From: Ditylenchus dipsaci
Lineage: Eukaryota; Nematoda; Chromadorea; Rhabditida; Anguinidae
Reading direction: 5' to 3'
DNA: 64,000 bases
Assembly: GCA_004194705.1 (NCBI GenBank)
Contig: SADC01001281.1
Location: 1 to 64,000 of the forward strand
Under the pieces are notes generated by a model. The model searched no databases and was not told the DNA's origin. It saw only the letters and a list, made by a program, of their open reading frames with translations. The position numbers and the translations under genes are program-made. How positions within the stretch are numbered: the stretch's first letter is position 1; each line of letters starts with the position of its first letter. Positions 1-11,391 of this stretch are shown in pieces.

Positions 1-2113
1 TTATTTCAAATGTTTTACTATGAACCATTCTCCAGTCCTCTGGACTGTCCATGCTTAAACAACACCAAGTGGTCATCCAGTGTGGTGCGAATTTTTTTTT
101 CGTGGTTGGTCAGTTCCCAAAACCTGTTTAGTGTTACTTAAGTCGAACATTCTAAAGATGCTTTTGACGGTAGTGAAATGCCGTTTTGGTTTAGGTTTAG
201 TAAAAAGTCGACGTAGTGCAAGTAACGGTTTTCAATTTTTCGGGAGTATTTACTTGAATATATGATGCTCTGTGGTCCTCAAATTATTGTGTAACACGCT
301 TACTCCAACACCGACTGTTGTGAACTAATGCCGTAATTCCTCGGCTGAAGATGGAGGCGCCTAAGTTGGCTCAATTCAGACCGTTTTTTCGTCGCATATT
401 ATTTTTTGCGACATCTAGTATGCGTTTTACTTTGATTTTGTGTGAATATTATTAATTTAGTATTGTGTGTAAGTAACTAACCGTCCAAATAATTTTTGTC
501 AAGTGTTTATTTCAGCTCCAATGAAAGACTTTTTTGGCAGCAAGCTGTTTCCAGTGTGATTTCAGTGGTGCGGTGTGCTACAGCTGAACAAGCCCGCCTG
601 GACTACGCGCCTCGTCTTTTCTCATTAACGAAATGATTTGCAGGTTCAAGGCAGTGCCTGCTTTGCTGCGCATTAATATCTCGACAAGGTTGATTTGTGG
701 TAAATTTGAGCTTTAGCAATTAACTTATTTGCGATATTAGTGGGGTTAGTTGTGGCATAAGCTTCCGAGTGCTGAAAGCAAGCGTCTCTTGCCAGCAATG
801 CTATAAGGTAAGAAGTTGAAGTCGTAGGTCTCTCCCAATCATGCATGGTCGTCTGTCAGCGCTTCGAGCAGCAATGAAGCTTCTGAATGGAGTGGACAAT
901 GGCTATCAAACCTTTGCGCTGGTGGCTGAAAGCAATAATACAAGAAAAGGAGGAGAAAAATCATATCGGGTCTTGTTGTAAAGCTATGTTCAAGTGTTGT
1001 GGATTTTCGTTGTAATAAAGAACAGTTTTGGAGGTTGGTAAATGTCTTTTATGTTCTGGTGTAGACAATCAGCGACAATTTTAAATTTTCATTTATTCAC
1101 GGAAATTAGGAGCAATTACACCATACCTTACCAATCGATTACAATATATTCTAATTACTTTATTCTTGACTAAAACAGTCAAAGTAAACCGAGAAAGTCA
1201 AAGTATATCTCAAACTAAGTTAAACTGCAGCATACCCCGGGGAACTCGATTACACTATATACACAGCACTCAATCAAGGGTCGTAAGGGTTTCTTCAAAT
1301 CCTAACAACTACAAACTCGTACAAAAAATCAAGTGGATGACACACTTGGATTTATATAGGTCTCCACCTAGTCAAAAAAAAAATTCTGTCCACTAAAAAC
1401 ACCCAAATTTTATACTGCTGAATTACGCTGAAGTAACTAACATATTGAAATTTTAGGTGGATTTGGTAACAAAAATTTTTGACCAGTGGACCACTCACAT
1501 GATCCAGTGCACAGATGGATGGAGATAGAGACTGGAGATGTATTGTAAAGTACTGAGATAATCGGTGGTTGACATGCAAGGCACAAAAAAATATACACCA
1601 AAATGATAAAATGGAGATCCAAAATCAAGACCACTGAGTATGGATTCGAACCATTGAGGTTGGATCAGGAAGATTAAAAGTGGATCGTGACTATTGAAAG
1701 TATATAAGGAGAACTGAGTGAAACTGAATTTATAGATAGTTAGATGTTACGTGAGGCTGTTGTGTCGTATGACTTCAATCCCCAAAATACAATCCCCAAA
1801 CCCTATAAAAATACAGAACTGGCCCCAAAGTTCTGGCCCCCAAACGGAGGCCCCCAAATAGCCATAACCTTTTAAAAAGCAAATGCCAGTGTACAACACG
1901 ATAAAAAGTGTGTTGACCGCTTTTGGACCGCTCTGTGCTACTCTCGTTTTGTATGAAATATATATCACCAACAATATAGAATCAACGAAACAGGTTTTGG
2001 AACTGAAAAACACGAAAAAAAAAAATTCGCACCACCTGGATGACCACTTGGTTGTTGATGCATGGACAGTCCAGCAGGACTGGAGATGGTTCATAGTAAA
2101 ACATTTGAAATAA
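1..2113. mobile_element. TIR DNA transposon, about 2.1 kb, non-autonomous
   Basis: The first ~140 bases reappear inverted at 1975-2113 with small indels. The outer end reads TTATTTCAAATGTTTTACTA at base 1 and its complement ends at 2113. The left flank lies outside the window, so no target duplication can be read and the element may start slightly upstream. The interior (150-1975) has no convincing coding sequence; reading frames there are short and recognised in no family. A shorter palindrome sharing the phrase AAGTGGTCGTCCACTTG lies at 29371-29702, so the two are probably related families. Confidence 0.7.
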
Positions 2114-2157
2114 TAAGGATTCTTTCAATACAAAAGTTTAAACTCTTAATGAAAATT

Positions 2158-2306
2158 CTGTTGGCGAAATTGCGTTGGCGAAATTGTGTTGCGAAATTGC
2201 TGTTGGCGAAATTGCGTTGGCGAAATTGCTGTTGGCGAAATTGTTTGTTGGCAAAATTGCTGTTGGCGAAATTGCTGTTGGCGAATTGTGTTGGCGAATT
2301 TACCTA
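2158..2306. repeat. Degenerate tandem repeat, GTTGGCGAAATTGC phrase
   Basis: About ten imperfect copies of a 13-17 nt phrase (GTTGGCGAAATTGC and variants) lie head to tail. A translated frame across it is only a by-product of the repeat. A related GGCGA/CTCGCCA phrase occurs at 26960-27200. Such phrase arrays form the subterminal parts of other elements in this window, so this may be one arm of a decayed transposon. Confidence 0.75.
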
Positions 2307-2399
2307 TGACATTGATTCTCAATAAAACTCTGATTTAGAGCATACTTTGTCCTACTAAAACAAGCTCTTATTAAATTCATTTTTTCCCATATTTTCTTT

Positions 2400-2725
2400 A
2401 TTTTTCCGAATCATTTTTTCCCGGAATTTTCCCGGGAAAAATGATCTTTTTTCCTGGAATTTTTCCTCTGACAACCCTAAAGAAAACTAAGATGCGAGAA
2501 AACGTTCACGTTTTTGCTTCAGCTTTCAATGGGTTTTAAAAGAAACACATAACTAATTGGTGCTTTTACGACCATACAAAGGGTGAAAATTGTCGATCGG
2601 GATTTGACGAATTTCGGGATCGTGATTTTAAAAATTGTTCGGGCGGGATTCGGACGGGATTTTGGCCCAAAATCGGCTCGGCGGATCGGGATCCCGACGG
2701 GATCCCGTCCCGTTTCTGTCTCTAT
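2400..2725. repeat. Decayed TIR element ends, GGAAAAAT and CGGGAT phrases
   Basis: 2400-2486 is rich in TTTTTCCCGGAA-like phrases and ends in CTCTGACAACCCTAA, which resembles the right ends of intact elements here (compare 44282-44298). 2590-2725 repeats CGGGATTC/CGGGATCCC phrases. No target duplication was found. These look like remnants of two phrase-repeat elements. Confidence 0.4.
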
Positions 2726-3027
2726 AAAAAAGGCATCAAAATTTTTGATTCAAAAATGAGTTGGGCTCGTTTTGAAGTTCAAATTCGAAAAAAGCAAAAA
2801 TTTTCAAATGGAACGTTCGAAAATTTTCGGGGTATAGTCGTTTGTCAAATTTTCCAATTTGGATTTTTTGCCCAGTTTTGCCTTCGTTCTCCATTTGAAT
2901 CCGCGCTATAAAACTAGGATGCACTCGATGAAATAGTTCTTTGTTTTGTCAGTCTTACATGCGCATTGTAAACTGCTCTTTTTGAAGATGTTGTTTACCG
3001 TACACCGTCGATTTCTCGTTTACTTTA

Positions 3028-3727
3028 AGGTGTTAATTTTAGTTCTCTATGATAAAGTGTGGACTAACGAAGCTTGGACAAGCGATACCGATGTCGTCAG
3101 GTGGCTGGAGGAAGTTCGTGAAAAGCAGCTGAAGCTCAAGACGTCGCCTCACCTACATTCTCCGAGACTTTAGCTGCAAGTTGTTGCCACAAACAATCTC
3201 AATCACGTTTCCAAGGCACAAAAGAAAGAGGATCGAGTCGTACTGTAAGTTACAGTGTGTTTAATTCCATGTTTTATATTTGCAAGCTTTAGCCCGATAA
3301 AGACAAAGCACTTCGGGCAAATGAGGGCGGGAAAGAAGGAGAGCTAGGCTACCGTACGTTCCAAATGTCCACAGAGGTCGAGGGGAAGAAATACTTCAAC
3401 TACTACCATTGTGTCCAGTAAGATTTCTCGTCTTTGTTCTTAAAGCTGAAGTGATTCAAAATTAACGATTTTAGGATCAAGCGCAAGCTGAAGGCGGAGG
3501 ATGAGCCGTTCCGAATTCCTACGCTTCACGAGATCACTGACACTGGGAATTCACGCTCTTTGGCACTCATCACCACCGTTGCAAGCTCTACTCCGAGAAC
3601 AAAGTCGCAAACACTTTTTTACAGCTGCTTCTCACTTGGTGCCGGACGTAAACAAGACTGGATTGAGGAGGACTCTGAACATTTAAAAGACTCTGAACAT
3701 TCAAAAATTAATATGGAGCAAGGATAA
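3028..3727 (+). pseudogene. Fragmentary multi-exon gene, unassigned (possible transposase N-terminus)
   Basis: Three exon-like blocks are visible: about 3028-3244 (coding-like, containing WTSDTDVVRWLEEVREKQ), 3293-3417 (ending FNYYHCVQ) and 3475-3727. The last two join in phase across a GTAAG...TTTTAG intron of 57 nt. The first block needs a frame change near 3145 to join the second. The Cys/His-containing YYHC segment recalls the zinc-binding N-terminus of some MULE or FLYWCH-type proteins, but this is only a resemblance. I cannot name the family. The stop is at 3725-3727. Confidence 0.4.
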
Positions 3728-3735
3728 AAAAAGAT

Positions 3736-4374
3736 ATGCTGAATTTTGATCTCAACCCTGTGAACACATCTACATTTGATTTAATACAGTGTGCATTGGA
3801 CAAACCTGCTGTTCAATACGATATCCACGGCCAATCGGCTATATTTATGGCGGTAGGCGATTCTGCTACCAATTCACATTTTTATACAGGCACTGGCTTA
3901 ACAAATGGCAAAAACGAAATATTGGAAGCAGTGAACTTTATTGAAAAGTACAACAATAAAGTTATCAAAGAAGCCCACACTTGGCTGACAAAATAAATCA
4001 AAAATTTACAAAAACAAAACAACTAGTGCTTCTTTGAGGAATTCATTTTTAGGAATTTCATATTTAAAACAAGAGACATTAACAAACAAGCAGTAGAAAA
4101 GATGTGCCTAGCAATTGATACAATTATAGGTCAACGAACAACTGAAAAAGACTACGGATTTACAATGAAAAAAAGTATTTTGATAAAATTTTCAAAACCA
4201 GATGTGGATTTGTCCAAATAATAGTAAACAATAGAAGAATCGGTGCAAGAATAATTTCGGATGGACAAATTCAAATAGCAGACAACTCAAAAGAAACTTA
4301 TTTAACTATTATACACGCTGCAATGTCACTCATTGCAGCATTTGAATTTATATTTGAAAATTATTTTGGGTAAA
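3736..4374 (+). pseudogene. Broken AT-rich coding region, unknown protein
   Basis: An open frame at 3736-3996 encodes 86 residues starting MLNFDLNPVN. After its stop, coding-like frames continue: one near 4080-4220 contains AVEKMCLAIDTIIGQ, and another at about 4165-4374 contains the segment RRIGARIISDGQIQIADNSK and ends in a stop at 4374. The last two overlap in different frames, which points to at least one frameshift. Amino-acid composition is protein-like but I recognise no family. It sits just after the gene fragment at 3028-3727 on the same strand and could belong to the same mobile element. Confidence 0.4.
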
Positions 4375-4455
4375 TTACCGATTTTTTTCTAAATTTAACA
4401 CAAAATGGCTACAGTTAAAGGGGGGGGAGTTGTGAAGTTACTTAGGTTTGAAAAG

Positions 4456-4560
4456 GGGCCTCGGTGGCGCAGTGCGTAAGCGTTTGCAATTTTTAGCCCA
4501 AAATTGTGTTGCAGGTTCGATCCCACGTGGTGGCATGCTATTTACTTTGGCTTTTTTGAC
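4456..4560 (+). repeat. tRNA-derived SINE head
   Basis: The sequence has an A-box (GGTGGCGCAGTGCGTAAGCG) and, about 45 nt later, a B-box (GGTTCGATCCC), the internal RNA polymerase III promoter of tRNAs. The arms do not fold as a clean functional tRNA. Close relatives occur at 56067-56150 (+) and 56515-56600 (-), each followed by the same TATTTA-TTTGGCTT tail, so this is a dispersed SINE family. Confidence 0.65.
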
Positions 4561-5220
4561 CAGTTCTAGGATAATTAGACTTTTTTGACGCCAGATTAGA
4601 AATCAGCACCCCTATAACTGGTCAAACAGTGTTTACTTTTCATTTTTTTAATTTTTTGGATTAGTATTAGCCCTGGATCTCTAGGTATCAACTGCCTCAT
4701 TACCAACTGCCTCAATGCAGTTAAAAAATTGGAAAAACAAATGGTTTTTAGAAACACAGACGTGAATTCATGAAAATAAATTTTTATCAACCTTTTTCTT
4801 AGCACATCGAGCCTGCTTATAGCTTGTTGGAAACTGAAGATTCAGGCTACATGATAATGCAAAAAGTAAAATAAATTAAAAAGTAAACACCGAAAACAAT
4901 GAGTTTTAAAAATTTGAGGGGTAAACACATAATTTAAGGGTTGTTTTCACCTACAGCCGGTAAAAAAATACGTGGGTTGAGTTTGTTTTCAATTACTTTT
5001 TGGCTCCTAATAAAAACCTTTATCTAATGCGTCGGTGTGACTGAGAACGGTATACTAGGTTTTACTTAAAACCAACAAAACCAAGTTCAGAGTTTCATTA
5101 AGTTTGAGGTTTCGATAAGACGAGGTTTAACTTTTACAGATTCAATGTCGTTTTTCCCAAAAAAATTGATGAATAAAAATGTGTCGGCCCCTGGGCGGGA
5201 ACGAACTTTTTGGTGTGTAC

Positions 5221-5720
5221 CAGGGCTGCATCGGATATCCGATATCCGACATCCGATATCCGATATCCGGCACTTTTTGACATCCGATATCCGGTATCCG
5301 ATATCCGAAAAAATGACCGATTTTCGGATAAAATCGGATAAAGAGAGACTATTTTGAAAAAAAACTTTTGAATAATTTTTTGAATTTATTTTTCAAAATA
5401 GGTGAAAACGAATTCTTTTGCGGTCATTTTTACACGATTTTCTCCTGCGTTTTATTTGTCTTGTTCTTCCAAGCTTACAATTTATGGCTTCCAGATGCTT
5501 AACGAACAAAAATAAGATGCATTTTTTTAAAGGAACGGAACCATAGCAAAGTGCAAATAAAGTGTTTTACGAGAAAATTTTGAAAATATCCGAAATCCGA
5601 TATCCGATAACCGATATCCGGCACTTTTTGATATCCGATATCCGATATCCGATCCGATATTTTTGAATATCCGATATCCGATATCCGATCCGGTATTTTT
5701 TCATATCCGATGCAGCCCTG
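5221..5720. mobile_element. hAT-type MITE, CCGATATCCGATAT phrase
   Basis: Ends are CAGGGCTGCATCGGATATCC and its complement, flanked by a perfect 8-bp duplication GTGTGTAC (5213-5220 and 5721-5728). Both ends carry many copies of CCGATAT(CCGATAT), leaving a ~230-bp spacer without coding capacity. CAGGG ends and an 8-bp target duplication are hallmarks of hAT elements; no transposase is encoded. A decayed relative lies at 55685-55835. Confidence 0.9.
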
Positions 5721-5835
5721 GTGTGTACATTAAATCGGGAGTCTACTGTATAAATTAAATTTGGTCCGAAAAAAGTAGTCTCGGTAATTAAAAAAGTGCA
5801 TAATAATAATAACTATTCTTTTTTGCATTTAATAA

Positions 5836-6215
5836 TTAATCAGAATAAGAACTTTCGCCGGCTTCGTCTATAGTGTCTTCTTTTACTGCGCCCAACTTGC
5901 TGCATCTGCTCCAAGAGCCAACACCTAGGCATTGACCGCATGCCCTATACTTCAAATTAGCCTTTTCCGCTCTGCTCTCACATATCCGGTTAGCGGACAT
6001 CTTATTTGTCTTATAGCATTGTCCGTTGCAAGCCGAGCTCAATGGTGTCGGTATTTTAGATGGCAATAAATGTAATTTTGGTCGCTTTATTCTCAGTGAT
6101 TTGATTAGTTTTACCTTCTGTGGCTTCGGACTTTTTGAAGGGTCTTTTTTGATCAGCCTTCCGGTCTCAGCAAAACCATTTTTGCTATTGCTTTTGGACT
6201 TTCTTTCTTAGGACA
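5836..6215 (-). pseudogene. Lys-rich, Cys-containing open frame, unknown
   Basis: A minus-strand frame reads from about 6215 down to a stop at 5836. It is basic in its first half (for example KKDPSKSPKPQKVKLIKSLR) and has cysteines in its second half (CNGQCYKT, CESRA, RACGQCLGVGSWSRC). A short coding-like stretch just upstream (about 6255-6185), containing RHVAESIVEDVLRKKVQ, is in another frame, so a frameshift or unseen intron is likely. No family is recognised. Confidence 0.35.
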
Positions 6216-6389
6216 TCTTCGACGATACTCTCTGCTACATGGCGGTTGACCTCTTTAGCTGAAAAATGTGGTTTTGCAATTAAAGTAGTAAAAGAAACTT
6301 TGCTCACATCCACATCCTAATTTACAAGCAATATTTCCTCTTGGAATCGGTCCTGATTTTCCAAGTACTGAAAATTTCACTGTTTTTAA

Positions 6390-6621
6390 AGGACCATAGT
6401 TTTTGCGCGCAGCGACTGTCCCCGCCAATTCAATTTTTTCCCGAATCATTAATCTTCTGTATAGATTTTTCAACTTGGTTTCTAACAAAACAAGGCCTAG
6501 AATTTAATTTTATGTGTAGCTTTGTTAGAAACCATGTTAAAAAATCCGTACAGAAATTCAACGATTAGAAAAAAAATTGAATTGGCGGGGGACAACCGCT
6601 GCGCGCAAAAATCATGGTCCT
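6390..6621. mobile_element. Palindromic MITE with TTAA target site
   Basis: The element is AGGACCATAGTTTTTGCGCG...CGCGCAAAAATCATGGTCCT, flanked on both sides by TTAA (6386-6389, 6622-6625). Inner arms contain CCCCGCCAATTC and its inverse. TTAA duplication is typical of piggyBac-like elements. Relatives lie at 19499-19719, 38247-38477, a half copy at about 9913-9981 and a fragment near 60123. Confidence 0.85.
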
Positions 6622-6777
6622 TTAATGAAAAGTTGAAGAAAAGCCTAATTTTTGACGCTTTGTCTAATATATTATAATGTTATATTTCCTTATCGGATCA
6701 TTATACAAGAAAAATTGCTTTTGCTACACAGTTGCCCGGTCTTATAGCCCTGTCATGTAGCCCTGCGACTCTAGTTT

Positions 6778-6935
6778 CTAATGAGGTATCACTTATCACA
6801 TCACCTTTGAAAAATGTAATACAAAAAGCTAAAAGTATGAACTAAATTGTTATTCTGATTTTGTTCATGCTTTTACCTTTTTGTATTACATTTTTTAAAG
6901 ATGATGCAATTAATGATACTTCATTATAAACGATG
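6778..6935. repeat. Imperfect palindrome (MITE-like)
   Basis: The arms CTAATGAGGTATCACTTATC... and ...AATGATACTTCATTA pair around a centre near 6858. They include AAAATGTAATACAAAAAG and its complement. Flanks contain ATGTAGCCCTG, the insertion context seen around other palindromes here (63664-63680, 56930). There is no coding content. Confidence 0.6.
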
Positions 6936-7039
6936 ATGGTGTTAGAACTTTTTGAAAAAGTTGAAAATTTTCAATCTAATGACGCAAAACAAAAATTTGC
7001 GCCAAAAAAAAAGTAAATTTGCGCCAAAAACGTGTTTTT

Positions 7040-8250
7040 GCGCGAGAAAAAAGTTTTTAAAGTTCCCAAGAGGAAACGAACCCAGCTTTATTTTGGGCTT
7101 ATCAGAAGCTTGACCCACTTGACGATGCCTTCATTACTTACTAATGGCTACTTGTTGTTATATCATTAGTTATTTTTTTCTTAAGTACATATTTTACTCA
7201 AAATCTAGGCTTTTACAAATTCTTCTGTCACAAGTTTTGTTTGAACCAACCCTAAAGTCTAAAAACAAAAAAGAGACAAATTCTAATATTCTATCGTTAT
7301 TCAAACCATTAAATGTTTGAGATGTAAGGGCTTGATCTAAGGGTATAAAAATTAATAAAAAAAATACTTAACAAAACGTGTGAATCGTTTTTTTTATCAA
7401 GTTCTTATGCTTTATCTTGTTTTTTTGCATGAGAAATCAATATGAAAAAACCATATTTTCATTTTCCTACCAAATACATCCAATTCTTTAGAAATTATAA
7501 CACAGACAAAAAATATTAAATACAGAATAGATTGATTTAAAATGTGCATTTGACTTTAAATAAGTGTGTAAGTAGCATGTTGAACTGTCGCACCCAAATG
7601 CATTCCTACTAATGTTATGATAATTAGGTAGCTAGTTGCTGAATAATTTAGCAAAAAGGTTTTTTGCTTTTTTCTTAGCATTATCATGTTATAAAATATT
7701 TTATATAGCGAGTTTGTACTGATTTGAAAGCCCTGTAGACGGCGAAGTACACTCGATATTTAGATTTGAAGTGAAAAAATTTTAAAATTTTGCCCCTTGA
7801 AGTTTACAATTGGGGGTTTGTGGGAAGATCTCAAAAGAAAAAATTTAAACAAAATTTGAGGCAAACAGAACAGGTAAAATTACGATAAAGGCGCCTATAG
7901 ACACCTATGCCTTCTTGTAAGTGTGTAACCAGAATATTTAATCGTTGCACCCAAATGAATTTCTACTACTGCCATGAAAATCAGGTAGTTAGTTGCTGAA
8001 TAATCTGGAATTTATTGTACCAACTCCTCGCAAAAAAGTTTTAACCACTTTCGTGTGAATTAGACTGGAAAGCCGCAGTGTACTATGAGTACATCCTGGT
8101 GCTTAAAGAAACCGTTGTGTCATTTTTAAAAAACGTTGTTGGTACCTAAATATGCATAATAGGAAGTGAAATCACTGCTTTTTCAGTTGACGGTAGATCG
8201 AATTTGATAGAGCGAGAAAAACTGCACCTAAAACTGCTTTGAAGTATGAC
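7040..8250. other. Gene-free stretch with a direct duplication
   Basis: No gene is visible. Segments at about 7565-7655 and 7920-8015 share the order AAGTGTGTAA, GCACCCAAATG, ATT(C/T)CTACTA, AGGTAG(C/T)TAGTTGCTGAATAAT, so they are diverged direct copies about 355 bp apart. The rest is AT-rich sequence with no structure I can name. Confidence 0.5.
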
Positions 8251-8254
8251 AAGG

Positions 8255-8900
8255 TTCTTGGAAGTTGATTGAATCGGTTAAATTAATCTTTCAAGCTGTT
8301 TGAATAAATTCTCTTCAATCGATTCCTACAGTTGAATTGATTCAAGTGTTTGATGTATTCAATGTAGGTGGTTCTATTTCCTGTATGGACAGCTTAGGAT
8401 TGGCTGCAATGATTTTGTTGTTTGAATCGATATGTACGTCGATCCATCCAGTTGAATTGATCATAACATTTAATTAGATCATATCAATCTAATTAACTGG
8501 ATCGAATCAATTGAATCGGTTTCATTAATTGGATCAATTCGACAGTGGTCATCATGAGATACATAAGTGAGCACAAAATTCAAATCGACGTTATATTGAT
8601 GCGAATCAGTTCAGGTGGTTGGATCAATCCAACCAATTAAATCGATTTGTCTGGTTGGTCTGTCTTCAATGTTCGGATCGACTTAACTGGGTGAAGCGAT
8701 TTGAGTAAATTAGATAAATCGAATTGGCTGATCTGAGTCGATAGTTTGAGTTAACACTATAAAGCATTAATCTTACATAGTAAACACATTTTGCATAGTC
8801 AACAAATTTCTTCACATAGTTAACATACTTTACATAGTTAATCTAATTTTCATAGTGGATGTTATTTTCATAGTTGACGAATATTAAAAAGTTAGCGAAA
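8255..8900. repeat. Phrase repeats: GATTGAATCGA type then CATAGTTAAC type
   Basis: 8255-8750 is saturated with degenerate, partly palindromic phrases such as TTGAATCGGTT, GAATTGATT and GGATCAATTCGA. 8765-8885 switches to CATAGT(T/C)AAC phrases about 18-25 nt apart. No coding sequence or terminal repeats were resolved. Interpretation: old phrase-repeat transposon arms. Confidence 0.5.
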
Positions 8901-9218
8901 TTTGTAAAACGATTATCACATAGCATCGGATATGTCCGATGGCCGGTCTCATGGATTGTGCTATGTGAGGGAGTGGTAATAGTGAACAAATTTGACATAG
9001 TGAACAAAATTTCCGGGATTTTCCGGGCCAGATCGGCCCGTAGGGAGTTTTGAAAACTACGGCCCGGGCCGGCCTCAAAGCTCGGTCCAGGCCGGCCTGT
9101 TCACATGCCTAATCAGGGAGAGCTTTTATCAGAGAGAAGGCGGTCACTGACTTTTTCATAGTAAAGTAACTAGATCCTGCAAATCATTGTTAGCTTTTAA
9201 ACTTTTGCTTGGTCTTAG

Positions 9219-9713
9219 AATAAGAAAATATTTAGAAAAGTTCCTTGCACTTTACCAGACTGCGCTTCTCCTGACATCAGTACTTTTGTCTTGTTTATCA
9301 ATTTTGCAAGTTGCGTATGCTATGGTGTTATGTGGACAATTCTCAAACTAGTTTATGGGTAGTCAAATGGAAGACAAGCAACTCAGCGTATTTTTAAATC
9401 TCTGGTCATGATTTTATTGGTGTCTATCATGCCAACAACCATATTTATGCTTTTTAAAGCTTTAATAGCGAACATCGAATTGAGTCCACTACAATTGTGG
9501 TACGCTGGTTCCATAATTGGCTATGGCGTCATATTTGCTTCTATTGCCGATATTATGATCCTTTACATTTTCAGGTATTTTTAGAAATATTATATAATAA
9601 TTTTTTTGTTACTTTATAGTACCAACCCTATATTCATTTTTTTTGCTGAACAAGAAATAAACAAATTCAAACACTTTCTTAATAAAATAATGACAGACAT
9701 TCTTTCGTCTTAG
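9219..9713 (+). CDS. C-terminal part of a 7-transmembrane GPCR (chemoreceptor-like)
   Basis: Two exons, 9219-9574 and 9620-9713, join in phase through a 45-nt GT...AG intron. The sequence shows a Cys-containing extracellular loop (VPCTLPDCASPD), a hydrophobic segment (FVLFINFASCVCYGVMWTIL), a basic inner loop (GRQATQRIFKSL), another hydrophobic segment (VMILLVSIMPTTIFMLF), and a last segment ending LYIF-STNPIFIFF across the splice. That ending resembles the TM7 NPxxY region. This matches TM5-TM7 of a rhodopsin-like receptor, and the style recalls nematode chemoreceptors. TM1-TM4 are not found upstream, so the locus is truncated or the 5' exons were displaced by repeats. The stop TAG is at 9711-9713. 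The retrotransposon begins 270 bp downstream. Confidence 0.65.
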
Positions 9714-9912
9714 CCCCTAAAGAGAGGTGTTCATTTTAAAATATTTTATGGTCATTTTTTGGTCATTTATCACATTTCATTGCTAAAACTGGGCAAAAAA
9801 TATAATTAATGATTCTGAGCAAGAGTCTTGATCGAATTTACACTTAGAATCTCTTTTCGCACAGCTCCAGCAAAAATAAATTTGGAGCATGTCCACGCTA
9901 TAAGAGGTGGTG

Positions 9913-9981
9913 CCCGGGAATTCAAAATTTTCTCCTAATAATTGAACTTCTGTACGGATTTTTCAACTTGGTTTCTAACAA
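9913..9981. mobile_element. Half copy of the TTAA MITE, truncating the retrotransposon
   Basis: This stretch matches the inner arm of the TTAA palindromic MITE family (compare 6430-6490): AATTCAAAATTTTCTCC, then TTTTTCAACTTGGTTTCTAAC. It abuts the integrase reading frame exactly where homology to integrase stops, so the last residues of that open frame are MITE-derived. Only one arm is present. Confidence 0.6.
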
Positions 9982-10497
9982 CGACGTAGCGTTGTCCGTA
10001 ATAATTTCTTCTGGGCAACCATACACAAGTATACAGTTATTTAACATAGCTTCCGCTAGTGTTCTGGATTTGGCATCAGGCACTGGCACCGAGATGACAT
10101 ATTTCGTGAACCAACACACCATGTTCATGATGTGTCTGTTCCCTGATCTGGACACTGGAAATGGTCCACATAGGTCGATTCCGACTTTAGCGAACGTTCT
10201 GGTGTTCCTCACATACTGGAGTGGGATCTTATCCCTTTTGGGTCTACGCAACTGGCAAACTGTGCACTCTTTGCACCATCTGGCTATGTCGAAAAGCATT
10301 CCTTTCCAACAGTATGATCTGGACTTCAAAATCGTTTTCTGGATACTACCATGACCTCCGCCTACTTCGGACTCATGGAACTGGTTAAACACTTCCCTAC
10401 GCATACACACTGGAACACACACTCGACTGGTTTGGGTATCCGAACTCTGGGTCAAGACATTGTCGACTATGGAACACTTTTCAGCGTACCACAGCAC
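9982..10497 (-). pseudogene. Retrotransposon integrase, 3' truncated
   Basis: The frame shows a zinc-binding HHCC region (a HESEVGGGHGS segment, then CKECTVCQLRRPKRDK) followed by the start of the DDE catalytic core (VGIDLCGPFPVSRSGNRHI). It reaches the second catalytic Asp in ITDNATS and then runs into MITE sequence, so the final catalytic Glu and the C-terminal domain are missing. This follows RNase H directly, as in Ty3/gypsy pol. The enzyme would insert retrotransposon cDNA; this copy cannot be active. Confidence 0.85.
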
Positions 10498-10542
10498 AAC
10501 TCTTGCTGCAATTGGATCTGCTGGAATCTCCGCATTTTCTAG

Positions 10543-11268
10543 CTACTTGATCACTGGACCTAATTCTTCACAATTTTCCTGCATAAGTGCGATGTTTCCA
10601 CCGACTACATGCTTTCTGGTTTTTACTCTTTGTACTGCGTAACACTGGTTTGTTACTGAGGCACTCAGAGTAGCCTTTGCTGGAGTATCCCTTAATAAGA
10701 GACAAGTTTGATCAGTGAGATCCTGGATTTCCTCTGAACACTCTATTTCTGGACAATCTTCCTGGACTGCTCTGGACAATGCATCACTGAGGGCATGTCT
10801 AGCACCTTCTACGTACTCTATTTGGATATTGTATCCCTGGAGTTCCGACCACCATCTAGACAAGTTCGGACTGGATTCCTTCTTTTTAATGAGAAAAGTC
10901 AGGGGCTTGTGATCAGTACGAATACGCACTACTACTGGCGAGCCATAGATGTAGCATTTGAACACTCGAAGTGCATGAATGATAGCAACTAACTCTTTCT
11001 GGGTTGTAGACCACTTCCGTTCACTGGCGTTCAATGTTTTACTGGAGTATGCAATGACTTGCACACCATTTTTCGGACCATTCAATTCCTGGAGTAATGC
11101 ACCACCTAGACCTACGTCTGATGCATCAGTATCTATTATGAACTCTTTGTCATAATCTGGATAATAGAGTACTGGAGAACTGGACAAGCATTCTTTCGGC
11201 TTCTCAAAAGACGTTTGTTGCTCCATACCCCACTCAAAGCTGGCGTTTTTCTGCGACAATCTGGACAA
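10543..11268 (-). pseudogene. Retrotransposon RNase H and connection region
   Basis: The 241-residue frame contains the RT tail (SSSPVLYYPDYDKEF), then RNase H signatures: FIIDTDASDVGLGGALLQ (first Asp), YSSKTLNASERKWSTTQKEL (catalytic Glu) and VRIRTDHKPLTFL (second Asp), followed by HALSDALSR. The order and spacing match Ty3/gypsy RNase H. It continues toward the integrase with a frame break between them. The role is degradation of the RNA template during reverse transcription. Confidence 0.9.
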
Positions 11269-11391
11269 CGTTCCATCACTGTAGAACAGTTCTTTATAAA
11301 TCGTCTAAAGAAGGAGACCATTCCTGTGAATCGTCTCACTTCAGTAATCGACTTAGGAGTAGGGAAATCCCTAATCGGCTGGATGTTCGCA

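Noticed and set aside
2158..2306. Possible CRISPR array (regular short repeats)
   Set aside because: Repeat copies are directly adjacent with no unique spacers of constant length, and the host is an animal. The same phrase style forms transposon arms elsewhere in the window.
9968..10354. Long plus-strand frames opposite integrase and RNase H
   Set aside because: They are antisense shadows of the minus-strand pol gene, which has clear catalytic motifs in order.
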